64,000 bases of DNA from Sphingomonas sinipercae (lineage in GTDB: Bacteria; Pseudomonadota; Alphaproteobacteria; Sphingomonadales; Sphingomonadaceae), in assembly GCF_011302055.1 (NCBI RefSeq), contig NZ_CP049871.1:1-64000 (forward strand), read 5' to 3'. The notes beneath the pieces were generated by a model. That model was not told the origin of the DNA. It worked only from the letters and a program-made list of their open reading frames with translations, and made no database searches. The position numbers were made by a program, and so were the translations under genes. Positions 19,777-27,800 of the stretch are shown here, piece by piece (the stretch's first letter is position 1; each line of letters opens with the position of its first letter).

Positions 19777-19785
19777 CCCCCCCCC
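19777..19785 (-). repeat. Homopolymer tract of nine G (minus strand) upstream of the large methyltransferase
   Basis: Nine consecutive C on the plus strand lie in the 141-bp gap between the AlpA-like gene and the ATG of the large methyltransferase, about 84 bp before that ATG. Such a tract can change length by slippage and shift promoter spacing. Confidence 0.7.
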
Positions 19786-19834
19786 TGGCAATGGCAGCTG
19801 GCCTGCCAAACTCACCCTGTCCAGCGAGCCGCCT

Positions 19835-20041
19835 TCAAGCGCTGTCGACTTGAAGGATACGCTCCAGCTCTGCTCGCGGAATGAGCGTACGTTGGCCGAT
19901 CTTCGTCCGTCGCAGTTCACCTTGCGCTATGAGGCTGTAGATCGTGGTCCGGCCGAGTCCAGAAACCGCTGCCGCTTCTTTGATCGAATAGGCAATGCGT
20001 TCTGGGCAATCGGCAGCAGGCGTGTTCAGAGAATTAGTCAT
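19835..20041 (-). CDS. Helix-turn-helix regulator, AlpA/excisionase-like
   Basis: 68-aa DNA-binding protein with the excisionase-family winged helix: IAYSIKEAAAVSGLGRTTIYSLIAQGELRRTKIGQRTLIPRAELERIL. Proteins of this type bind near att sites as directionality factors or activate integrase genes. The ATG at 20041 is 6 nt after GGAG; upstream in-frame Mets at 20053 and 20083 lack this. It lies between integrase and methyltransferase and may control either excision or the methyltransferase operon downstream. Confidence 0.85.
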   Translation of the reverse strand: MTNSLNTPAADCPERIAYSIKEAAAVSGLGRTTIYSLIAQGELRRTKIGQRTLIPRAELERILQVDSA

Positions 20042-20134
20042 TACAATCTCCATCAGAGAGTTGATGGATGCAGGTGATTTCACCCTCGAAGGCTACAAAC
20101 TCGATTTCTAGTACGCTTCACTTTTCCTAAAAAG

Positions 20135-20230
20135 ACCGGGTAATTTATCTATATTGTATGTTTTTTTATGTATGTATGTGAAGCCAAATGAATGAATATT
20201 ATATATATAGGGATGTAAAAAATACCCGGT
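20135..20230. repeat. AT-rich segment bounded by inverted 8-mers
   Basis: ACCGGGTA (20135-20142) and TACCCGGT (20223-20230) are exact inverse copies framing about 80 bp that is very AT-rich, including TATATATATA and several TATG/ATG runs, in an otherwise GC-rich genome. It lies between integrase and regulator. It could be a promoter for the regulator-methyltransferase genes or a binding region for an excision factor. Confidence 0.45.
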
Positions 20231-20235
20231 AAAAA

Positions 20236-20270
20236 CGGAAAAACTTAAAATCCCTCCAAACCAAGTTTGG
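20236..20270 (-). terminator. Terminator after the integrase gene
   Basis: On the minus strand, 4 nt after the integrase stop, the stem CCAAAC-TTG-GTTTGG is followed by AGGGATTTTAAGTTTTT. The stem is short, but the U-rich tail is clear. Confidence 0.55.
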
Positions 20271-20274
20271 CGGG

Positions 20275-21462
20275 TCAGCCGGAAAGCTTGGCTGGCTTGG
20301 CCTGGAGGTAGTCCGTCCAATTCGCCATGAGCGGCGCACGCTGCTGGAGAAAATCCGTTCTGCGGTACGCGCTCTCAACCTTATTCGGATTGGTATGCGC
20401 CAGCGCGGCTTCTGCGATGGCATCGCTTACGAGCGGATTCCGCTCTGCAACCCAATCTCTGAAGCTCGATCTAAACCCGTGAACGGTCGCCTCCCCGTTG
20501 AAGCAGGACCTCAGAACCTTCGTCAGTGTCATATCCGAGAGTGGACGTCCGGCCTGACCCGGAAAGAGAAGCTCCCCCGGCACTCCCCTCCGTGCACTGC
20601 TTAGCTCCCTCAGTCTTGAGAGTACCGGCTCTGAAAGAGGCACTGTGTGCGGCTTCTTTGCCTTCATGCGCTCGCCGGGAATTCTCCATAGCTTGTCACT
20701 GAGGGATATTTCATCCCAAGTCGCGCCCCGGACCTCACCGGACCTAGCGGCTGTGTGGATGAGGAACCATAGCGCCTCAGCACCAGTGCCTCGCTTCGCC
20801 TGAAGCCCCGCCATGAACGACGGCAGGGCCTCGAATGGCATGGCTGCAAAGTGTTTCTTTTGCGCGCCTTGTGGACCAAGTCCTAGACGCACAGCCCGTG
20901 CCGGAGCCTCCCGCTCGCGATGCCCATGCGCGCTGGCCCAATTAAGTACCGCAAAGATGCGCTGTCTCACCCGTTTCGCGGTCTCAGGCTTGGACCGCCA
21001 TATGGACCTAATGGCTCGAATGATCAGCGGCGCATCCACATCTGCTACCGGCAAAGCCCCAAGCGCGGGGAAGGCGTAGGTTCGCAGCGTGTTTATCCAC
21101 TGGTCACGATGCTTTGGGTTGGCCCAATTCTGCTTAGCGTCGGCATGGCAAGCCTCGGCAGCAGCCTGAAACGTCATAGGAGCCTCTATAAGCCCCGTAG
21201 AGACTCGCCAGCTCGCTTCAGGCTCATTTCCCGCCAAAACCGACTGGCGAGTCTCTACGGCCCGTTTACGGGCCTCTGCGACGCCAATATGTCGCCCGGA
21301 CCCCAACCCGAAGTCCCGCCTGCGGCCCGCCGCCTGAATTCTTAGGACCCACGAACTCGCAAGGCTTTGGCTGACAACAAGATACAAGCCCTCGCCGTCA
21401 CCATGACGACCGGGCTTAGCTAAGGCGCTCTTCACGCCCAAGGCAGTCAGTTTTCCACTCAT
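20275..21462 (-). CDS. Tyrosine-type site-specific integrase
   Basis: 395-aa recombinase of the tRNA-island (P4-like) type. An N-terminal DUF4102-like domain (LTALGVKSALAKPGRHGDGEGLYL) is followed by a SAM-like core-binding domain (about 97-190) and the catalytic domain. Catalytic residues are R240 (AARSGEVRGATW), H328 and R331 in HGFR, H356 and the nucleophile Y366 (ESAYRR). ATG at 21462 is preferred over an upstream in-frame start at 21546, since GGGAG precedes it by 7 nt and the protein then begins in the usual way. It is probably active, since every catalytic residue is present. Confidence 0.94.
   Translation of the reverse strand: MSGKLTALGVKSALAKPGRHGDGEGLYLVVSQSLASSWVLRIQAAGRRRDFGLGSGRHIGVAEARKRAVETRQSVLAGNEPEASWRVSTGLIEAPMTFQAAAEACHADAKQNWANPKHRDQWINTLRTYAFPALGALPVADVDAPLIIRAIRSIWRSKPETAKRVRQRIFAVLNWASAHGHREREAPARAVRLGLGPQGAQKKHFAAMPFEALPSFMAGLQAKRGTGAEALWFLIHTAARSGEVRGATWDEISLSDKLWRIPGERMKAKKPHTVPLSEPVLSRLRELSSARRGVPGELLFPGQAGRPLSDMTLTKVLRSCFNGEATVHGFRSSFRDWVAERNPLVSDAIAEAALAHTNPNKVESAYRRTDFLQQRAPLMANWTDYLQAKPAKLSG
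21195..21260. repeat. 17-bp perfect inverted repeat inside the integrase gene
   Basis: CCGTAGAGACTCGCCAG (21195-21211) and CTGGCGAGTCTCTACGG (21244-21260) are exact inverse complements with a 32-nt spacer. They correspond to integrase residues about 68-90, the linker between the arm-binding and core domains. The two copies encode unrelated peptides. Confidence 0.9.
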
Positions 21463-21785
21463 CAATGTACTCCCACAATCATTACCACGCGGAGCGTTGG
21501 CTTCGTGGGGATCAAGACGAACGGCGGCGAACAACGATTCAGGCAAATCAGCGATTTACCCGGTCGTTTTGTACTTTGGCGAACGTGTACGGATCAGCCT
21601 AAGGAGGACTCCCGCTCCGCCATTTACCCCAGAATCGGTTTTGTCCCCGGCGCGCTTGCCGCGGGCGCTGGGAAGTGCGGCCTGTCCAGCCGGGTCAGGT
21701 TTTAATCACGGAAAGCTCATGACTTGGCGTTCGGCGACGGTCGATGTCGTGCCCATGAATCAGACGATTTCTGGAGACTTACATC
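21463..21785. other. Non-coding stretch containing attR
   Basis: No supported gene in 323 bp. The first 146 bp lie inside the island and should contain the integrase promoter. The attR repeat is at 21609-21624, and the remainder is chromosome that lay downstream of the tRNA before integration. Confidence 0.6.
21609..21624. repeat. attR: right 16-bp direct repeat of the island
   Basis: Exact copy of CTCCCGCTCCGCCATT from the tRNA-Ser 3' end, 147 bp beyond the integrase start. The preceding sequence does not continue the tRNA, so this is the displaced copy. Confidence 0.88.
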
Positions 21786-21974
21786 GTGGCCAACGCGCGC
21801 AGCTATTTCCTCGCCGCTTATGTGGTTCTTCTGGGCGGGCTTGCCTTGATCGGCTGGCTTTACATCGGGCAGGCTGACGACGCGCCCGGCGCCGGAATGA
21901 TCGGCTTCGCCGCTCTGCTGTCATCTCTTGTGGTCGCCTATCGCGTGGCCCGGGCTGAGCGGGCCAAGCGGTAG
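21786..21974 (+). CDS. Small two-helix membrane protein
   Basis: 62-aa protein with two hydrophobic helices (about 7-27 and 34-53) and a basic C-terminal end RVARAERAKR. It starts with GTG at 21786, with GGAG about 9 nt upstream. It is not a recognised family. It converges on the receiver gene at 21985. Confidence 0.55.
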   Translation: MANARSYFLAAYVVLLGGLALIGWLYIGQADDAPGAGMIGFAALLSSLVVAYRVARAERAKR

Positions 21975-21984
21975 TCGCAGCAGC

Positions 21985-22392
21985 TTACCCGGCGATTCCG
22001 GCCGACGTTCCTTTGCCGCGCTGCCACGCCTTGGTGACTTCGTCCGCCAAGGTCAGCGGGTCGAAGGGCTTGGGCAGCACGGCGATTGCCCCGGCCTCGA
22101 TCAAGGCTTCGACGTGGCGGGGCATCAGGCTCGCGGTCATGAACATCACCGGGATCAGCCTTCCGGCCTCGCTTGCTCGAAGCGCCGCCAACACTTCCCC
22201 GCCGTTCATTTCCGGCATCCGATAATCGAGGATGACAAGGTCGGGCGCGAAGTCCGCGACGTTGGCCAGCGCTTCGCTGCCGCTGGAAAAGTGCCGAAAC
22301 TCGAACCCGCCAAAATCCTGGAGCGCAATGCCGGCAAGGACCGCAATGTCGGGGTCGTCTTCGACCAGCATGATCCGCTGGAGCTCACTCAT
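21985..22392 (-). CDS. Stand-alone response regulator (receiver domain only)
   Basis: 135-aa CheY-like receiver with acidic pocket residues E11-D13 (MLVEDDPD), phosphoacceptor D56 (VILDYRMP) and conserved Lys in VLPKPFDP. No output domain. Its ATG shares one base with the stop of the histidine kinase upstream (TGATG), so the two are coupled and very likely partners. Confidence 0.93.
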   Translation of the reverse strand: MSELQRIMLVEDDPDIAVLAGIALQDFGGFEFRHFSSGSEALANVADFAPDLVILDYRMPEMNGGEVLAALRASEAGRLIPVMFMTASLMPRHVEALIEAGAIAVLPKPFDPLTLADEVTKAWQRGKGTSAGIAG

Positions 22393-23993
22393 CACCCACG
22401 CTCCCGCAACGGCAGCTTGATCCAGAAGCAACTGCCGCTGTCGATCTCGGTCCTAAAGCCGATTTCCCCCTCATGCTTTTCGACGATCGCCTTGGTGATG
22501 GCGAGGCCGAGCCCGCTGCCGGGGCGACCCTGCTGGTGGTCTGGGCCCGCCTGGGCGAAGCGGCCGAAGATATGGGGACGAAACTCGACCGGGATGCCGG
22601 GGCCGTCGTCTTCGACTTCGACCAGGGCCTCGTCGCCCTGGCGGCGGGCGCTGACCCGTACCGACGCGCCCGGGGGAGAGAATTTGCAGGCGTTGGAGAT
22701 GAGGTTGATCACCGCCTGTTGCAGACGCCCGCGATCGCCAAGCACGATCAGCGGCTGGGCGTCCGTCTGGATTGAAATTCCGACCTGATGAGTCGCGGCG
22801 AATGGCCGCGTATGTTCGGAAACTTCGATGATGAGCTCGCGAACGTCCAGCGGTTCGCAGCGCATCGAGAGCGACCCGCTCCCGATCTTTTCCATGTCGA
22901 GGATGTCGTTGATGAGCGCGCCGAGCCGCTCCACGTTCTTGGTGGCGATGTCCAGCATCTGCAGGCCCCGCGCATCGAGGCCGTCGGCACCGGTCTTCTT
23001 CAGGATTGCAAGCGACCCGCCGATCGACGTCAGCGGCGTGCGCAATTCGTGGCTGACGGTGGAGACGAATTCGTCCTTCATCTTCACCGCGCGCCGCTGT
23101 TCGGTCACGTCCTGCACGGCAAGGATCGAACGGCCGTCGGAAATGGCCGCGCGCCAGGCGTCGAGGATTCGCCCGTCGGCCATGTGCACGTCGAGACGCC
23201 GGCTTGGCGTCGTCCGGATCGAGGTCAGCAGTTCGCCGACGAGCTGCACGGCGTCCCCGTCCCCGAAGGTCCCGGCCCGCGCCGCGGCCATCAGCATCCG
23301 CTCCGCATCGCAGCCTTCCTCGCACATCTCGCGGGGAAGCTTCAGCAGGTCGAACAGAAGGTCGTTCCAAAGCACGAGCCGGAGCTGCGGATCGAACACG
23401 CCGATGCCTTGCTGGACATGATCGATAGTCGCCCGAAGCAGCTCCGTCTGCCGTTCCAGCGATTGCTTGCGCAGCTCGGCCATGCGGCTGCCAAGGCGCA
23501 GCTCGATCAGGTCGGCGACGGTGCGCGCCAGCATTTTAAGCCGGCCGCATTCGCTTTGGGTAAACGTTCGGGGCACCCGGTCGATGACGCATAAGGAGCC
23601 GACTGCAACGCCATTGCTGACGACGATCGGCGCGCCGGCGTAGAAACGGATGAAAGGGTCGCCAGTGACGAGCGGGTTCGACGCGAAACGCGGATCCTTG
23701 CTCGCGTCCTCGACGATGAAGACGTCCGCTTGCTCGATCGTGTGATTGCAAAAGGCGACGTCGCGGGCAGTACCGCCGGAAAGGCCGCAGGCGCCGCGGA
23801 ACAGCTGCCGGTCCGGCGCAAGCACGGTGACGAGGGCAATGGGCACGCCGAACAGTTCGGCCGCAAGCTCGGTTACCGCATCGAATTCGGCGTCGCTGCC
23901 CTCTTCGTTAAGGTGATAAGCGGCAATCGTCTCCTGCCGCAGCAGCTCGGGCGCCGCCGTGTCCTCCGCCACATCTTTCCCCGCCCCAGTCAC
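22392..23993 (-). CDS. GAF/PAS-domain sensor histidine kinase
   Basis: 533-aa soluble kinase with no membrane helix. A GAF domain (about 33-165; GACGLSGGTARDVAFCNHTI) is followed by a PAS-like region (about 185-298), HisKA with phospho-acceptor H315 in STVSHELRTPLTSIGG, and an HATPase with N box NLISNACKFSPPG, G1 DDGPGIP and G2 GSGLGLAI. GAF domains of this sort often sense small ligands or partner with photoreceptors; the signal is unknown. It is coupled to the receiver at 21985. Confidence 0.93.
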   Translation of the reverse strand: MTGAGKDVAEDTAAPELLRQETIAAYHLNEEGSDAEFDAVTELAAELFGVPIALVTVLAPDRQLFRGACGLSGGTARDVAFCNHTIEQADVFIVEDASKDPRFASNPLVTGDPFIRFYAGAPIVVSNGVAVGSLCVIDRVPRTFTQSECGRLKMLARTVADLIELRLGSRMAELRKQSLERQTELLRATIDHVQQGIGVFDPQLRLVLWNDLLFDLLKLPREMCEEGCDAERMLMAAARAGTFGDGDAVQLVGELLTSIRTTPSRRLDVHMADGRILDAWRAAISDGRSILAVQDVTEQRRAVKMKDEFVSTVSHELRTPLTSIGGSLAILKKTGADGLDARGLQMLDIATKNVERLGALINDILDMEKIGSGSLSMRCEPLDVRELIIEVSEHTRPFAATHQVGISIQTDAQPLIVLGDRGRLQQAVINLISNACKFSPPGASVRVSARRQGDEALVEVEDDGPGIPVEFRPHIFGRFAQAGPDHQQGRPGSGLGLAITKAIVEKHEGEIGFRTEIDSGSCFWIKLPLRERG

Positions 23994-24073
23994 GGCGCCT
24001 GCGTAATGCGCCTTGCAGAAATAAACGAGCCCTTTACGCTTGGCGGCTCAGGACGCGGTTGAGGAGATGCCCG

Positions 24074-24304
24074 GTGAAAACTGTTGCAGCAGCTTGCCTA
24101 TTCGCGTCGGCCGCTTTGCTGAGCGCGCCCGCAAGCGCCCAAATCGAAATCGGAATCCAGATCGCCGGGCGGGTTGCCGGCAGCTGCCGTGCGCTCCAGG
24201 TCGCCAACACGGTCGTCCTGCGCTGCAGCGCGCCGGTCATGCGGACCGAAGCCGCGAAGCTGGCCGGTCAGGCGAAAGTGGTGACGGTCGCCCCAGCCAT
24301 TTAG
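24074..24304 (+). CDS. Small exported protein
   Basis: 76-aa protein. A signal peptide MKTVAAACLFASAALLSAPASA is followed by a 54-residue mature chain with two Cys (GSCRAL, VLRCSAP), probably a disulfide. GTG at 24074 is 8 nt after GAGGAG, a good ribosome-binding site. The last 4 bp overlap the end of the pilus tip gene on the other strand. The family is not recognised. Its place next to the pilus operon may be coincidental. Confidence 0.6.
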   Translation: MKTVAAACLFASAALLSAPASAQIEIGIQIAGRVAGSCRALQVANTVVLRCSAPVMRTEAAKLAGQAKVVTVAPAI

Positions 24305-25305
24305 GGCGCGCCGCAGGTCGCGCCGGCCTGAGGGTCGATCAGCGGCGTGATCGTGACGATAAGATTGTCCTGGTAGGTCGGTGCGGGCAGCTTGCCCTGG
24401 CCGCCCTGGAGCAAGGTCGTGGTCAACGGGATGCGCATCCCTTGGCTGCCCGCGGTTCCGCTAAGGCCGGCGCGGCTGCAAACCACGCGAATGCTGCTGG
24501 TGTCGGCGGGGCTCCGAGTCTGGCCGAGCAGGCTTGCCTGGTAATTGATGGCCTGCGTCGCGATTGCGGTATTCCCGCCCGGGTAGCCGAGCTTGTAGCC
24601 TTTCTCCGACCGCATCTCGACCGAATAGGGACCCGAGCTGGCAACGCGGATGTAGCCGGTGCGCGGTCCCGGATCGGAGGCCACCTGCGAATCCGACTTC
24701 GCGCCAATCTCCCCGAAGTCGAGGGCCGGGCCGACGTAGCTTGCCTGCAGCCCCGACAGCACGTTGACGTTGATCTGGATCGCGTTGGTGACCTTAGTCG
24801 CCACGGTCACGTCGCGCATGCCGCCGGTGCCGTTGCACACGTAAAGGATGTCGAAGCGGATCGGCTGGCCGGCGGACAGGTCGAGCCCGGCGGGAATGGT
24901 CACGACCAGGTTGAATGGCGTCGACTGGTCAGGCGCCGAAGCGCCGCCGAAGTTGTAATAGATTTCGCCGGGGTTCTGCGACCCGATGGCTGGGCGGCTT
25001 CCCGTCGCGCCTTCAGTGTAGAGGACGCTCACCCCGTTATACAGCACCTGGTAGTTGGGCGTGCCCGCCGCCTTGGTCAGCACGAAATTGACGGTCTGCG
25101 TTTTCGCGCCGCCATTGGCGAAGCGGGTGAGCACCAGCGGAATGGTCACCTGCTGCAGCCCGTTCGGCCCGAACGGATCGTAGGTGATCGAGGAGGAGGC
25201 CTGCGCCGAACCCGTCACTCCGCACGCCGTCTGGGCGAGGGCAGGAGTCGCGCCGAACCAGGACGCGACCGCAACGGCGAGTGCGAGCCACTTGAGCTTG
25301 ATCAT
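24301..25305 (-). CDS. Csu-type pilus tip protein, spore coat U domains
   Basis: 334-aa exported protein with signal peptide MIKLKWLALAVAVASWFGATPALAQ. It has two spore-coat-protein-U-like halves (about 30-165 and 170-334), each with Ig-like strands; the second half holds DFGEIGAKSDSQVASDPG. This two-domain form is what the CsuE-like tip adhesin of archaic chaperone-usher pili has. It is last in the operon; its ATG overlaps the usher stop (ATGA). Confidence 0.85.
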   Translation of the reverse strand: MIKLKWLALAVAVASWFGATPALAQTACGVTGSAQASSSITYDPFGPNGLQQVTIPLVLTRFANGGAKTQTVNFVLTKAAGTPNYQVLYNGVSVLYTEGATGSRPAIGSQNPGEIYYNFGGASAPDQSTPFNLVVTIPAGLDLSAGQPIRFDILYVCNGTGGMRDVTVATKVTNAIQINVNVLSGLQASYVGPALDFGEIGAKSDSQVASDPGPRTGYIRVASSGPYSVEMRSEKGYKLGYPGGNTAIATQAINYQASLLGQTRSPADTSSIRVVCSRAGLSGTAGSQGMRIPLTTTLLQGGQGKLPAPTYQDNLIVTITPLIDPQAGATCGAP

Positions 25306-27800
25306 TTCACATCCTGTGCTGGCTGTGCGGGCTTGAGCTCGCCCACGGTGACGACGCCTTCCGCGTCCTTCGCGATGGTGATCGTGTAGACCGACCTGCT
25401 CTCGTCATTCATTCGGACGACCCAGGTGCCGGGACCCAGGCCGGTCGCCCCGAAGCGCCCTTCACGGTTCGTGAAGATGGTGCTGTCCTGCGCTTGCGTC
25501 CCGCCTTGCTGGTGCGCGGTCCCGCTTTCGAGCGACAGCGGCTTGCCTGCCCCATCCAGCAGCCGCCCGACCGCGGTCACGTTGAACGCCGACCCGGCGG
25601 TGACGACATAGCCGCTGCGGTAGGCGGGAAACACGCGGAAGCTTCCCTGGCCAAGGTCGGCCGTCACTGGAGCGTCCGGCGCGTCGATGGCCACCGTGCG
25701 GTCGAGATAGGACGCCAGCGCCGAGTGGAGCGCGGTACCCAGCCCGCCGGTTTCGGCGACATAGCCGAACGGCGTCTTCTCGACTTCGACCGAGGCCCCC
25801 TTCAATGAACGGTGGGCATCGACGATCGCGAAACTGTCGTACACCGGCCGGCCAATGGAAAATGCGCCGTCCGCGAACGCGACGGAGCCAGCGACTCGCA
25901 CCGACGAGCGTTGCGACAGCGACTGGCCGAACAAATTGTCGAAGCTGCCGAAGTGGCTGAAGCCAAGCTCCGCACGGTTGGCAAGGTAGTTGGCGGTGAT
26001 GTTCGCCCCCGATCCGCCGCCGCCGTGATCGATGTCGCCGGCAAGGTTGTACGACCCGACGCCGTAGCCGTGGAAGGTCGAGTAAGAGAGGCGGGCCCGG
26101 TCGAAGCGCGTGTCATATTCCGCGCGCAGGTTCGAGGCGCTGCCGATCCGCCAGGTGGCGGTGACCAGCCCGGAAAAACGGCGTTCGAAGTTGTCCTTTT
26201 CCCAGCGCGCTTCCGCCGCGAGGCTGAGTGCGCTGTTGATTCGAACACCGACGGTGCCGCGGGCGTTGTAGACATTGGGCTGCTCGCCGCGGCCGCGCGA
26301 ATAGCGCCCGTCGAGACCCGCGAAAATGCTGCTGGAGATGGCGCGTGAATAGCCGCCGCCGGCTTCCCAGGCGAAGGGGTTCACCGGGATAATCGTGCCG
26401 AGGACGCCGAACTTCGCGCTGCGCCGCTCGACGAACAGGTTCAGCGCGTCGGCCGCGTTGCCGCCCCGCTTAATCAGTCGCTGGAACGTGACCTGGGCCG
26501 CGCTGCCCGTGCCCAGCCCGTCGATGTTTGACAGGGCCACATTGCCGGCCAGCGAACCCAGCGGCGACGCCCAGACACCTTCGAGCCCGCCCATCTGCGA
26601 TCTTTTGTCGGCCTGCAGGTTCGCGCCCAGGGTGAGCCGGTCGGTGAAGCCGCGCCGGACAAAGCCGCTGGCGGCCATGTCGCCGCTGTAATCGGGCCCG
26701 CCCAGGCCGGTCGAGGCGAGCACGCCGGCGTAAAAGCCGAACTCGGTCAGCCCGCGGCCGAGCTGGTTCTGGTCGAGGAAAATGTCGAAGCTGAGCGCCT
26801 GGCTGCGGCCGGCATCGTCCCGGATCAGCAGCCGGACGTCGTTCGCGCCCTGAGTGAACGGGAAATCGCGCAGGTCGTAGTTGCCCGCATCGAGCTGCAG
26901 GCGGCGGACGAGCTGCCCGTTGACCAGCACTTCCACCGTGGACGGGCGCGTGAGCACGAACGCCCGGCCGCCCCGGGGACGGGCGATACGCTGCGGTTCG
27001 AGGACCCCGTAGGAGCGGAACACCGACAGCCCGGCGATTTCCGGCACGGACTGGTAGCCTCGGCCGAGCGGTTGCAGGTCGCCCGCGGTCCAGCGGACCA
27101 GTCGCTCGCGGTCGTCGAACACCAGGCGCGAGCCGGCGCGCGTGAACTGCGCCCCGTCCCCAGTCGGCTGCCACAGGGCCTCGCTTTCGGCGACGATCGA
27201 GCCGGCACGTATCGCACCGTCCAGGTAAATTACGGGCGACTGCAGCCCGCCATCGCCATGCAAGTAATCGAAATTGCTTCGGGCATTGAGGAAGCCGCTG
27301 AACCGCGCCGGGGTAAGGACCGTGCCGACGCGCGCGGGGTCGAGCGCGCTGACCTCGATATCCTGGACGGCGCGCAATTCGCTGGCCAGTTCCACGTCCA
27401 GCGCCAGTTCCTGGGCATTGTAGCGAAGCGTGATTCCGGCCGCGGCGAGATCGGCGTTGGTCAATGCCGCCTTTGCCTTCAGCTGGCCTGCGGTCTTGGC
27501 TCCAACGGTGCCGGAAAGCAGGTCGACAACGCGGCCGCTGGCCACGCGCACGTCGCCGTTCGGGTCGATATCCACCAGCAGGTCGCCGAGGTAACGGCCG
27601 CTTTCCCGAAGCGGCACGGTCAGGCTGACCGTCTTGCCGGACGGGTTGGCCGCCGCAGCCGTCGCCGGATCGGCGGGAATGACCAATTGTCCGCCCGCAA
27701 CCGGCTGCACGGCCGCCTCGCCGGCAGCGGCGGCGGGGGCCGGCAGCAGGCTCAGCGTTGCGCAGCTCGCAAGCAGCAAGGGGTGGAGCAGCGCCTGCAT
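25302..27800 (-). CDS. Outer-membrane usher of archaic (Csu-type) pilus
   Basis: 832-aa outer-membrane usher with signal peptide ending PAPAAAAG. It has a long N-terminal periplasmic domain, a plug region (about residues 255-350; PRGGRAFVLTRPSTVEVLVNGQLVRRLQLDAGNYDLRDFPF) and a 24-strand-type barrel, then a C-terminal Ig-like domain (FRVFPAYRSGYVVTAGSA). It secretes and assembles pilin subunits delivered by the chaperone. Its ATG shares one base with the chaperone stop (TGATG). Confidence 0.92.
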   Translation of the reverse strand: MQALLHPLLLASCATLSLLPAPAAAAGEAAVQPVAGGQLVIPADPATAAAANPSGKTVSLTVPLRESGRYLGDLLVDIDPNGDVRVASGRVVDLLSGTVGAKTAGQLKAKAALTNADLAAAGITLRYNAQELALDVELASELRAVQDIEVSALDPARVGTVLTPARFSGFLNARSNFDYLHGDGGLQSPVIYLDGAIRAGSIVAESEALWQPTGDGAQFTRAGSRLVFDDRERLVRWTAGDLQPLGRGYQSVPEIAGLSVFRSYGVLEPQRIARPRGGRAFVLTRPSTVEVLVNGQLVRRLQLDAGNYDLRDFPFTQGANDVRLLIRDDAGRSQALSFDIFLDQNQLGRGLTEFGFYAGVLASTGLGGPDYSGDMAASGFVRRGFTDRLTLGANLQADKRSQMGGLEGVWASPLGSLAGNVALSNIDGLGTGSAAQVTFQRLIKRGGNAADALNLFVERRSAKFGVLGTIIPVNPFAWEAGGGYSRAISSSIFAGLDGRYSRGRGEQPNVYNARGTVGVRINSALSLAAEARWEKDNFERRFSGLVTATWRIGSASNLRAEYDTRFDRARLSYSTFHGYGVGSYNLAGDIDHGGGGSGANITANYLANRAELGFSHFGSFDNLFGQSLSQRSSVRVAGSVAFADGAFSIGRPVYDSFAIVDAHRSLKGASVEVEKTPFGYVAETGGLGTALHSALASYLDRTVAIDAPDAPVTADLGQGSFRVFPAYRSGYVVTAGSAFNVTAVGRLLDGAGKPLSLESGTAHQQGGTQAQDSTIFTNREGRFGATGLGPGTWVVRMNDESRSVYTITIAKDAEGVVTVGELKPAQPAQDVK

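Larger units (their letters stand above)
15470..21608. mobile_element. 6.2-kb tRNA-Ser genomic island
   Basis: The DNA between the two 16-bp repeats has visibly lower GC than its flanks. All its genes are on the minus strand: integrase, AlpA-like regulator, large methyltransferase, second methyltransferase and a small exported protein. It contains no transposase, conjugation or phage structural genes. It therefore looks like a compact integrative island carrying a DNA-modification module and depending on its own integrase for movement. Confidence 0.85.
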
